Positions 1 through 6,082 of a stretch of 6,438 nucleotides of DNA are shown here, piece after piece; positions within the stretch are counted from its first letter, which is position 1; each line of letters starts with the position of its first letter. Under the pieces are notes generated by a model that was not told the DNA's origin, ran no database searches, and saw only the letters and a program-made list of their open reading frames with translations. A program made the translations under genes and the position numbers. The DNA lies in contig MNXL01000394.1 in assembly GCA_001871755.1 (NCBI GenBank), positions 1 through 6,438 on the forward strand, in the 5' to 3' direction. The DNA comes from Anaerolineae bacterium CG2_30_64_16. Lineage in GTDB: Bacteria > Chloroflexota > Anaerolineae > CG2-30-64-16.

Positions 1-26
1 CGCTCAGAGTAATGGTGTGGTGTCTG

Positions 27-58
27 GCGCCGCTACGTGCGCCGCTACGTGCGCCGCC
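27..58. repeat. 12-bp tandem repeat across the nuclease stop codon
   Basis: The unit GCGCCGCTACGT occurs at 27-38 and 39-50, followed by a partial third copy (GCGCCGC) at 51-57. The minus-strand stop codon (CTA on the plus strand, 45-47) lies in the second copy, so the repeat encodes the last residues of the nuclease and continues past its end. It is probably a replication-slippage product. A change in copy number would leave the frame unchanged because 12 is a multiple of three. Confidence 0.8.
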
Positions 59-2477
59 ACACACCCAGCGCGCCGGTCACCAGCCCGGCCAACGCCTCGC
101 TGATCCCCGTAGGCTGAAGGCTGAACCGGACGAACACCGGGTCGTGATCCGAGCTGCGGTGGCTCGTGGCGTCGGGGACGAGCCGATCCGGGAAGTCGGC
201 GTTGATGTGGACCGGGCCGCCGGCCTTGAAGTAGCGATCCAGCCCCGGCGTCATGATGCAGTGATCCAGCGCCTCGGAGCGACCGTTGTAGATGTAGCTG
301 TACCGGTCGGCCGGGGGGACATGCGCCGTGTAGAGATTCACGAACGCGGCGAACTGCGCCAGGGTCTCCGAGCCAAGCGTGTCGTTGAAGTCGCCCAGCG
401 CGACCGCGGCCGGGGTGGCCAGCAGAGAGGCGACATAACGCGCCTGGGCGATCCGCCGCGGCAGGTTGACCGCCTCGTCGTCCCGTTTGGACTTGAAGTG
501 GTTGACGATCACGCGCAGGTCCAGCGCCCGGTCGCCGGCCGCGTCGCGCACCGTCAGATCGGCCACGTAGGGCGGCCGGCTGAAGAGCGGATAGCTGCCC
601 GCGGCGCATGGGCTGGGGCGAGTCCTGGGGCCGCGCGCTGCCGCGTAGTCCACTTCGTAGTCGGTGGGAGTACATGTTTGGGCCTGGTCGCTCCGGCGCA
701 GGGTGACGCGGGCGGGATCGTAGAGCAGCCCCACGGTGATGTCGCGCGCGTCGACGCTCTCGTAGTAGTCGTAGCGGAACCCGCCCCCAATCGAGGTGAC
801 CAGCGCGTCCCAGACCGCATCCTTGCCCTCTACTTCTTGCACGCCGATGACCGGGCACCGCTGGAGATCCTCTCGGATGGCCGCCGCCCGCTTGTCGATC
901 AGCCGGGCGAAACCCGGGGCATCCGCTGGCGTCCAGTCCCCCATGTCGCCGTCGCCATCGTCCACGGCGTCGAACAGGTTCTCCAGGTTGAAGCTGCACA
1001 CGGCGAATTCGTCGGCGTCGATCGGGGCCTCGGGATCCACCGGGTCGGGGGCGTCGATCACGTCGATGGCTGGCGCTGGGGTGTCCACCAACAGCACGTA
1101 GCGGCCAAACTGATAGCCCAGCACGCCGGTCAGGCCGGCGGCCGAGAGCCGGTCACCCGTGCCCACATCGGGCAGATCGCCACCCTGTCCTGAGCCGCGT
1201 CCTGAGTCTGTCGAAGGGCCGGGTCGAAGGGCCTGTCCTGAGCCGCGTCGAAGGGCAAGACCGCCGGAGAGGGTGATCGAGCCACGATCGGCCGGCACGT
1301 CGTCGAAGAGGCGGTGGCCGAAGAGGGGGCTACGCCGATCTACCAGCGTGATCTCCGGCTCACCGGTCGGGAAGCGGGACACGTAGCGGGTGGTCGGTCC
1401 GATGACCGCGGCGTCGAAGCTGATCGCCACCCGCATCCCCTCGAACGGCTCGTAGAGCGTGGCGGGGTCAACCGTCGGGTCGGTGAGCGGAGGGATGGGC
1501 AGCGGGGCGGGCAGCTCGCAGGTCCCGATGCGCTCGTAGGCGGACGCGGCGTCATTGGTCAGCCCGACGATCTCGGTGGAGCCGTAGTATTCCTGCACGT
1601 CGAAGTTGTGGATTTCCACCCGGTCGCCCGGCCGCAGGTCGCGCGGGTTGTCCCACTCGCTGTAGCGGAACACGAACGCGCCTTCTGAGGTGCGTGGGTC
1701 ATCGTCCGGCGTCGTGCTCTGGATGTAGAAACCGTTGGCGGCCACGCCGGTGACACAGCCGGCGAGGCAGCTCAGCCCGACGCGGCCATCGTATGGGGAT
1801 GCCAGGTCGGGACCCTGGATCTGGGCGAGGGTGAGGCCACTGCAAGCAGCCGGTTGGCAGTCACCCGGCACAATGTCGGCCTGCGAGCGCGGCCAGATCT
1901 GCGCGGCATCGTAGTCCGCGCTCAAGCCGGTCACCGTGACCGGGCAGCCTTCCCGCAGGTCGCCCAGGGTGATGCCGGTCTGGCGCTCGACGAAGACCGC
2001 CGCGCCGCCGACGCGAAACCGCCGCTCACCCAACGCAGACAGTTGCCCCGTGACCGTGACCAGCAGTCCTTCGGTGGTCTCGCCGATCTCGTCCGGCGTG
2101 AAGATGCGCGGGGTCGGCGCCGCGCCGGCCCCCAGCCGGACGATCTGGCTGGTGGACGCCGGTGACAGCTCCAGCAGCCCGTGGTACTCGGTCAGCCGGC
2201 CGGTCACGCACAGCTCGTCCCCGGCAGCCAGCGCCTGGCCGATGCCCCGCGTCCGGTACACGTAGATACCGGCTGAGGCGTCTTGCAGCGCGAAGGATTG
2301 GTCCGCGGTGAAGACGCCGGTCGGCACGCTGACGCGGCCGCGCACGGTGACCGTGCTGCCCGGCGGCAGCCGCCGCGCGTCGACGATGGGCTGCGCGCCC
2401 GGGCAGGCCGCTTGTGCCGCGACAGGCAGCGGCAAACACAGCGCGATCAACGTCGCGATGATGAGGATTCGGATCAT
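45..2477 (-). CDS. Secreted NucH/ExeM-like nuclease (EEP family) with N-terminal OB-fold-like modules
   Basis: This 810-residue protein probably hydrolyses extracellular DNA or other phosphodiesters with a divalent metal, outside the membrane. Residues 1-23 form a signal peptide with a hydrophobic core after MIRI and a likely AQA|A cleavage site. Residues about 30-465 hold successive OB-fold-like beta modules; the one near 213-305 has the GFYIQS, DPRTSEGAFVF and GDRVEI pattern seen in ExeM-type nucleases. The EEP catalytic domain spans about 490-787: FNLENLFD with N497, QEVEG with E548, VNHFKSK with N659/H660, GDFND at 695-699, LDH at 737-739 and SSDHDP at 775-780. The key motifs are intact, so it is likely active. 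Thirteen cysteines in the mature part fit an exported, disulfide-bonded protein. The start at 2477 was chosen over an in-frame ATG at 2537 because it begins the signal peptide, follows GGAGG by 6 nt and lies downstream of the predicted promoter. Residues 408-432 are encoded by an inserted repeat element. The tail ALAGLVTGALGVWRRT is hydrophobic with terminal arginines and could be a weak anchor. Family call is firm; the substrate is inferred. Confidence 0.93.
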   Translation of the reverse strand: MIRILIIATLIALCLPLPVAAQAACPGAQPIVDARRLPPGSTVTVRGRVSVPTGVFTADQSFALQDASAGIYVYRTRGIGQALAAGDELCVTGRLTEYHGLLELSPASTSQIVRLGAGAAPTPRIFTPDEIGETTEGLLVTVTGQLSALGERRFRVGGAAVFVERQTGITLGDLREGCPVTVTGLSADYDAAQIWPRSQADIVPGDCQPAACSGLTLAQIQGPDLASPYDGRVGLSCLAGCVTGVAANGFYIQSTTPDDDPRTSEGAFVFRYSEWDNPRDLRPGDRVEIHNFDVQEYYGSTEIVGLTNDAASAYERIGTCELPAPLPIPPLTDPTVDPATLYEPFEGMRVAISFDAAVIGPTTRYVSRFPTGEPEITLVDRRSPLFGHRLFDDVPADRGSITLSGGLALRRGSGQALRPGPSTDSGRGSGQGGDLPDVGTGDRLSAAGLTGVLGYQFGRYVLLVDTPAPAIDVIDAPDPVDPEAPIDADEFAVCSFNLENLFDAVDDGDGDMGDWTPADAPGFARLIDKRAAAIREDLQRCPVIGVQEVEGKDAVWDALVTSIGGGFRYDYYESVDARDITVGLLYDPARVTLRRSDQAQTCTPTDYEVDYAAARGPRTRPSPCAAGSYPLFSRPPYVADLTVRDAAGDRALDLRVIVNHFKSKRDDEAVNLPRRIAQARYVASLLATPAAVALGDFNDTLGSETLAQFAAFVNLYTAHVPPADRYSYIYNGRSEALDHCIMTPGLDRYFKAGGPVHINADFPDRLVPDATSHRSSDHDPVFVRFSLQPTGISEALAGLVTGALGVWRRT
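1184..1256. repeat. Compound dispersed repeat (CCTGAG / TCGAAGGGC) inside the nuclease gene
   Basis: CCTGAG occurs at 1189-1194, 1201-1206 and 1237-1242. TCGAAGGGC occurs at 1211-1219, 1224-1232 and 1248-1256. The 17-bp string CCTGTCCTGAGCCGCGT occurs twice, at 1184-1200 and 1232-1248. This is the imperfectly palindromic dispersed repeat usually met as CCTTCGAC...GCTCAGG in many GC-rich genomes, here as two or three nested or truncated copies. It encodes residues 408-432 of the nuclease, a Gly/Arg/Ser-rich stretch unlike the flanking OB-fold-like sequence, which reads naturally from ITLSGG to DLPDVGTGDRL. The reading frame is kept. Confidence 0.85.
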
Positions 2478-2483
2478 TGGTGG

Positions 2484-2488
2484 CCTCC
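2484..2488 (-). promoter_or_regulatory. Ribosome binding site of the nuclease
   Basis: On the minus strand GGAGG lies 6 nt before the ATG at 2477. It decides the start against the upstream in-frame ATGs at 2537 and 2510, which precede the signal peptide and overlap the promoter. Confidence 0.85.
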
Positions 2489-2508
2489 GCCGGTAGAATG
2501 ATGTTTTC

Positions 2509-2537
2509 ATTGTAGCAAAGTCACGCTTGCAGGTCAA
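2509..2537 (-). promoter_or_regulatory. Sigma70-type promoter for the nuclease
   Basis: Read on the minus strand, TTGACC (2537-2532) and TACAAT (2514-2509) are separated by exactly 17 bp; each box matches the consensus at five of six positions. Transcription would start near 2502, giving an untranslated leader of about 25 nt before the ATG at 2477. No operator could be identified. Confidence 0.75.
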
Positions 2538-2565
2538 TCCATCAGTTGGCCGCGCGCGAAACCTG

Positions 2566-2594
2566 TTGACGGCGTCGGGAAGATGCGGTATACT
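2566..2594 (+). promoter_or_regulatory. Sigma70-type promoter for the rightward operon
   Basis: TTGACG (2566-2571) and TATACT (2589-2594) are separated by 17 bp, with five of six consensus matches in each box. Transcription would start near 2601, giving a leader of about 150 nt. The -35 box is 28 bp from that of the nuclease promoter, so the two polymerase sites are back to back and a regulator bound between them could act on both. Confidence 0.75.
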
Positions 2595-2690
2595 GCCAAC
2601 ATCTGAGTTCCGATCCGTATTGCCCGATCCGGCGATTCAAGTGGGTGAGTCGACGACAGCCGAGCTATTCAGGGCGCGGCGGTCTCACAC

Positions 2691-2727
2691 ACCCAATACC
2701 CAAATACCCAATACCCAAATACCCAAC
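2691..2727 (+). repeat. 15-bp tandem repeat in the mRNA leader
   Basis: The 15-bp unit ACCCAATACCCAAAT occurs at 2691-2705 and 2706-2720, followed by a partial third copy ACCCAAC at 2721-2727. Each unit is itself two near-identical halves (ACCCAAT and ACCCAAAT). The stretch is low in G and lies between the promoter and the ribosome binding site, ending 13 nt before AGGAGG. It would give an unstructured C/A-rich leader; copy number may vary between strains. Confidence 0.9.
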
Positions 2728-2740
2728 AACGCAATCCGCC

Positions 2741-2746
2741 AGGAGG
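2741..2746 (+). promoter_or_regulatory. Ribosome binding site of the GH-A modular protein
   Basis: A perfect AGGAGG sits 5 nt before the ATG at 2752. It fixes the start there rather than at the upstream end of the open frame near 2527. Confidence 0.9.
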
Positions 2747-2751
2747 ATCCT

Positions 2752-5700
2752 ATGCGCATCGAAGATTTCCCCCGCCCCAAAGACGATAACCGTCGCGGCG
2801 TGCACTGGTCGGCGTCGGTTTATCATCCTACCGGCGCCGCGTTGGACTTCTGGATCAGCGAACTCCAGGCCATGCACATCAAGTGGGTCAAGCTGATGGA
2901 CGACGGCGGTGGATCCTCGCTGGAGTTCTGCCACCGGCTGATCGCCGCCGACATCATGCCGATCGTGCGGCTCTATCGGCTGGAGCCCAACCCCGGTCAC
3001 ATCGGTGGCCGGGAAGAGGCGACCGCCAGGGCACTGCTCGACGCGGGCGTACGCTATTTCGAGACCAACAACGAGCCCGATCTGCCCGCCGAGTGGAAGA
3101 ACGGCCGCATGCCCGCGAACTGGCTGGACGTCGTGATCGACAACTTCATCATCGACGCGGACAAGATCATCGCCCTGGGCGGGTTGCCCGCACTGCCGGC
3201 GATGGGAGTCGGCAGCCAGATGAACCCGGTGCAGCGCGTCGTCGGGAAGGGCCGCGGGGACCTGTTCGAGCAGGGCGCGTGGGTCGCCATCCACAACTAC
3301 ACCCTCAATCATCCCCTGGACTACCCCTATGACAGCGTCAACCAGGAAGGCGTGCCGGTGAGCCAGGAGGAGTACGATCGGCTCGGGCCGTGGGCCTGGG
3401 AGGGGAGACCGCGCGAACAGATCAACCAGTGGCGCGCGGCGGACAAGAATCCTGGCGCGACCCTGGCGGAGGATGCGACCTGTTTCCTGGCGTTTCAACT
3501 GATGGATGAGATGATCCGGCAAACGCTCGGGTACAACGTGCCGATCCTCAGCACCGAGGGCGGCCCGGTCGTGGGCTGGAAGGATGACCAGCGTTACCCG
3601 CGCCTGGACCCCCACACGCATGCTGACTGGGTGGTCGCCATCAACGACTTTATGCAGGGCGGCCGGGAGATCCACGGCATCCGATGTCCGGCCAGCTATT
3701 TCACGCTATGCCATTGGCTGTTGGGCAACTATCGTCTCGGTTTCATGGCGCCCGGTTGGGAGAGCCAGTCCTGGTACAGCGATTGGTGGAACAGCGATTT
3801 CGGCCTGAAGGGGGAACTGCCGGTGGTGGCGGCCGTCAAGGCGATGCCCAGCCAGGTGGCGCCGCAGGTCAACCAGGCTGTCGTGATCGGCCAACTGCTT
3901 CGCGCGGACACCGATGAGCCGCTGTCAGGCTTGCGGGTCGATCTCCAGGCCGGAGACCAGGTCGTTGCCAGTGCGACGTCGGGGGAAGACGGCGCATTTC
4001 GGCTGGAGCACCTGGCGCCGGGCATCTACGACCTGGTCGTGGCGCCCTGGGGGGTCGTGCGCCGGGGGGTGACCGCCGCGCCGGAGCCCAAGGTTGCGCC
4101 GCCCCAGGTTGCGCCGCAACCCGTCATCATCCGGCTGGCCGGTGGCCGTAGCAGCGCGCTGACCGGCAAGGTTCTGGATTACACCGGAGCGCCGTGTGCG
4201 GGCGTCCCCGTGACGTTGTGGCGGGATGGTGGCCCGAAGCATAATAAGGCGATCGGGGAAACGCTGACCGACGCCGAGGGCGGATTCAGCCTTGCGGGCC
4301 TGCCGCTGGGGAGCTACACGCTCGCGATTCCCGGCATCACCGTGGCGGGGATTGCCCTCGATGGATGGGCGACCAAGAACATCAAGCTCACCACCGGGAC
4401 ACCGGCCGGGTTTCGATATGCGGTCACCGAGCGGCGGCTGTTGCCGGAAGCCGAGACCGCCGGACGGCGCCTCTTCTTCGGCACGGTATCGGACGTCAAC
4501 GGCGTGCCACTGAACGGTGTCAAGCTCCAGATGGCGTGGCATCACGCCGCAGTCGGTACCGCTTTCCCGATCACGACGACCGGCCGCGATCCGGGCAAGC
4601 CGGCCGGTCACTATGAGTTCCTGAACACCCCCGGCGTCTTCAGCATTCAGGTGATCCAGGGGGACTGGCCCAGCGACGTGGCCGACGACCTGGACACCGC
4701 GACCGTGCCGGGGCGGGCCGGCCAGCCGATTGCCTACCAGGTCGATTTTCGCCTGCAGACGGTGGCCAGCCCCACCCGGTTGGACGGTCTTGTCCTGAGC
4801 ACAGCCGAAGGGTCGGTACCCGGCGGGCAGTCCGGCCGGAAGCTCAAGTTGACCGGCGCCGCCGGAGTGCAGGAAGCGCCCCTGGCCCAGGATGGCAGCT
4901 TTGCCTTCCCCGATCTGACGCCGGGCAGCTATCGGCTGGAGCTGGCCGGGGTCGGCGTCATCGCCGACGGTATCCAACTGGAGGCGGGCGCGCTTTACCG
5001 GCAGATTTTCCCGTTGCGCAGCCGCCTGAGCGGCCGGGTCCTCGATCCGCCAGACGGACTGGTGGCGGTGCTCTACGCGCCCCCGGCTTGGGGTTGGACG
5101 CGGCAAGCGCCGTTGGATCCTGACGGCGGCTTTGCGTTCGCGGGCTTGCCGCCCGGGCTGTACCGGCTGGCAGTGGCCGATCAGGTTTTGCCCGACCTGG
5201 AGCTGACGGGCGAAAACAGCCTGCAACTGGCGGCCATCGATCTGGCGCGGGGCCGGCGCAGCGTGATCCGCGGCCGGGTCGCGGATGGCGCGGGCAAGCC
5301 TCAGCCCGACATCCTGATGATCCTGCGCCGGGATCGGCTGATCGTGACGCAGGCCCACACTGCGGCCGACGGTACGTACCGGTTTGCCAACCTGCCCGCA
5401 GGCGCCTACGCGCTCGAGGCCTCGGGGATGGGCGAGGTGGCGGGCGGCATCGTGTTGGACGGCCAACGGGAGCAGGTGCGCGACGTGCTGTGGGGCGGAG
5501 TAGGCCCGCGCGGGGTGATCCAGGGCCGGGCGCTGGCGAACGGCATGCCTCAGCCCGACCGGACCGTGCGGCTGCTCAGCCAGGGGCAGGAGGCGGCCCG
5601 GACACAGACCGATAGCGCGGGCGCGTTTCGCTTTGCTCAGTTGGCCGGCGGCATCTACGCGTTGGCGGTGGACGGCCCCGCGGGCGATGGCGAACCGTTG

Positions 5701-6078
5701 GTGACCGGCATCCATCTGGCTGACGACGCCACGCTGACCCAGGACATCAACCTGCCCCCTGAGCCGCGCAAGCCGTTGGCGCACTACTTGCTTTTTGGCC
5801 CGCTGGCCGAAGGCGGGCCTGGGCCGGCCGGGGACGCGGAGGCGCGCCTGGCGTTGGCGCTGGCGACGCGCTACCTGCGCCGGACCGGCGCGAGCGGCGG
5901 TTTCAGCCTGGCTGAGGCAGCCCAGGCCGCAGAGGTGCTGATCGTCGGCGATCAGGCGCCGGCGACCACGGAGGGGACGTTGGCCGCAGCCGGTTGCCAG
6001 GTGACGCGGCTGGCGGGTGATGGCTACGCGTTGGCCGCGGCCTTCACGCAGTCCTTGGCCACAATCGGGGAGGGATGA
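2752..6078 (+). CDS. Leaderless modular protein: clan GH-A glycosidase domain, seven carboxypeptidase-regulatory-like modules, CWB2-like end
   Basis: This protein has 1108 residues. Residues about 15-350 form a TIM barrel of glycoside hydrolase clan GH-A type: ETNNEPD (104-110) supplies the likely acid/base E108 at the end of strand 4, and ILSTEGGP (265-272) the likely nucleophile E269 at the end of strand 7; HNY (181-183) and several tryptophans (W341, W345, W346) could line the cleft. Seven beta-sandwich modules follow, at about 376-440, 468-540, 574-670, 677-745, 758-830, 837-905 and 921-1000, most showing the G-x-V-x-D-x-x-G-x-P start and the D-x-x-G-x-F-x-F-x-x-L-x-x-G-x-Y-x-L core of carboxypeptidase-regulatory-like domains. 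The third is larger and divergent. A Pro/Ala linker with a duplicated KVAPP/QVAPQ element lies at 443-457. Residues about 1008-1105 form an alpha/beta segment with LIVGD, an AAGCQVTRLAGDGYALAAA motif and a preceding LLFGP strand, resembling one CWB2 unit. No signal peptide or membrane segment is visible. It is probably co-transcribed with the next gene. Glycosidase class is inferred from the motifs; the family number and substrate cannot be told. Confidence 0.9.
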   Translation: MRIEDFPRPKDDNRRGVHWSASVYHPTGAALDFWISELQAMHIKWVKLMDDGGGSSLEFCHRLIAADIMPIVRLYRLEPNPGHIGGREEATARALLDAGVRYFETNNEPDLPAEWKNGRMPANWLDVVIDNFIIDADKIIALGGLPALPAMGVGSQMNPVQRVVGKGRGDLFEQGAWVAIHNYTLNHPLDYPYDSVNQEGVPVSQEEYDRLGPWAWEGRPREQINQWRAADKNPGATLAEDATCFLAFQLMDEMIRQTLGYNVPILSTEGGPVVGWKDDQRYPRLDPHTHADWVVAINDFMQGGREIHGIRCPASYFTLCHWLLGNYRLGFMAPGWESQSWYSDWWNSDFGLKGELPVVAAVKAMPSQVAPQVNQAVVIGQLLRADTDEPLSGLRVDLQAGDQVVASATSGEDGAFRLEHLAPGIYDLVVAPWGVVRRGVTAAPEPKVAPPQVAPQPVIIRLAGGRSSALTGKVLDYTGAPCAGVPVTLWRDGGPKHNKAIGETLTDAEGGFSLAGLPLGSYTLAIPGITVAGIALDGWATKNIKLTTGTPAGFRYAVTERRLLPEAETAGRRLFFGTVSDVNGVPLNGVKLQMAWHHAAVGTAFPITTTGRDPGKPAGHYEFLNTPGVFSIQVIQGDWPSDVADDLDTATVPGRAGQPIAYQVDFRLQTVASPTRLDGLVLSTAEGSVPGGQSGRKLKLTGAAGVQEAPLAQDGSFAFPDLTPGSYRLELAGVGVIADGIQLEAGALYRQIFPLRSRLSGRVLDPPDGLVAVLYAPPAWGWTRQAPLDPDGGFAFAGLPPGLYRLAVADQVLPDLELTGENSLQLAAIDLARGRRSVIRGRVADGAGKPQPDILMILRRDRLIVTQAHTAADGTYRFANLPAGAYALEASGMGEVAGGIVLDGQREQVRDVLWGGVGPRGVIQGRALANGMPQPDRTVRLLSQGQEAARTQTDSAGAFRFAQLAGGIYALAVDGPAGDGEPLVTGIHLADDATLTQDINLPPEPRKPLAHYLLFGPLAEGGPGPAGDAEARLALALATRYLRRTGASGGFSLAEAAQAAEVLIVGDQAPATTEGTLAAAGCQVTRLAGDGYALAAAFTQSLATIGEG
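4091..4120 (+). repeat. 15-bp direct repeat encoding a Pro/Ala linker
   Basis: AGGTTGCGCCGC occurs at 4091-4102 and again at 4106-4117, a 15-bp period. It encodes the duplicated VAPP/VAPQ of the linker between the first and second beta-sandwich modules. It is probably a local duplication that lengthened a flexible hinge without changing frame. Confidence 0.7.
4791..4813 (+). repeat. Dispersed repeat copy inside the GH-A gene
   Basis: TGTCCTGAGC at 4791-4800 followed by CCGAAGGGT at 4805-4813 has the layout of the repeat family seen at 1184-1256, with an ACAG spacer. It is a single, slightly degenerate copy. It encodes LVLSTAEGS at the start of the fourth beta-sandwich module, where the first strand leads into the loop that in other modules reads like D-x-x-G-x-P-x-x-G. 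The copy is in sense orientation to its gene, whereas the copy at 1184-1256 is antisense to its gene. Confidence 0.65.
5773..6066 (+). other. CWB2-like C-terminal domain of the GH-A protein
   Basis: Residues about 1008-1105 leave the beta-sandwich pattern. A strand (HYLLFGP) and a long helix (about 1027-1044) are followed by GFSLAEAAQAAEVLIVGD and then L-x-x-x-G-C-x-V-x-R-L-A-G-D-x-Y-A-L-A-A-A. The order 'ivGd, ..., v-x-R-l-a-G-d-x-Y-x-x-A' matches the junction between CWB2 units. CWB2 units normally occur in threes and attach proteins to cell-wall polymers; here only about one unit is present. This is motif reading, without an alignment. Confidence 0.5.
6068..6073 (+). promoter_or_regulatory. 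Ribosome binding site of the third gene
   Basis: GGGAGG lies 9 nt before the ATG at 6083 and inside the last codons of the preceding gene, which supports coupled translation within one operon. Confidence 0.7.
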
Positions 6079-6082
6079 GATC

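Larger units (their letters stand above)
2478..2751. promoter_or_regulatory. Divergent intergenic control region
   Basis: These 274 bp separate the two divergent start codons. They contain one sigma70-type promoter for each direction, a leader of about 150 nt for the rightward gene, and a 15-bp tandem repeat. I see no convincing terminator hairpin, riboswitch or separate small gene. The rightward reading frame stays open upstream to about 2527, but that extension covers the rightward promoter and has no good ribosome binding site, so it is not taken as coding. Confidence 0.8.

Noticed and set aside
12..1193. Open frame of 393 codons on the plus strand opposite the nuclease catalytic domain
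   Set aside because: The minus strand here encodes every EEP motif; the plus-strand translation shows no domain and has no good ribosome binding site.
2691..2727. Possible CRISPR or telomere-like array
   Set aside because: The units are directly adjacent with no spacers and only about 2.5 copies, so it is a simple tandem repeat.
2527..2751. Upstream in-frame extension of the GH-A gene
   Set aside because: It covers the predicted promoter and the tandem repeat, and the perfect AGGAGG before the ATG at 2752 marks the true start.
2665..3675. Open frame of 336 codons on the minus strand opposite the GH-A barrel
   Set aside because: Antisense shadow of the catalytic barrel, running through the leader repeat, with no family signature.
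5758..5768. CCTGAGCCGCG identical to 11 bases of the repeat in the nuclease gene
   Set aside because: The GTCGAAGGGC half is absent and the codons (PEPR) fit the linker; a match this short may be chance.
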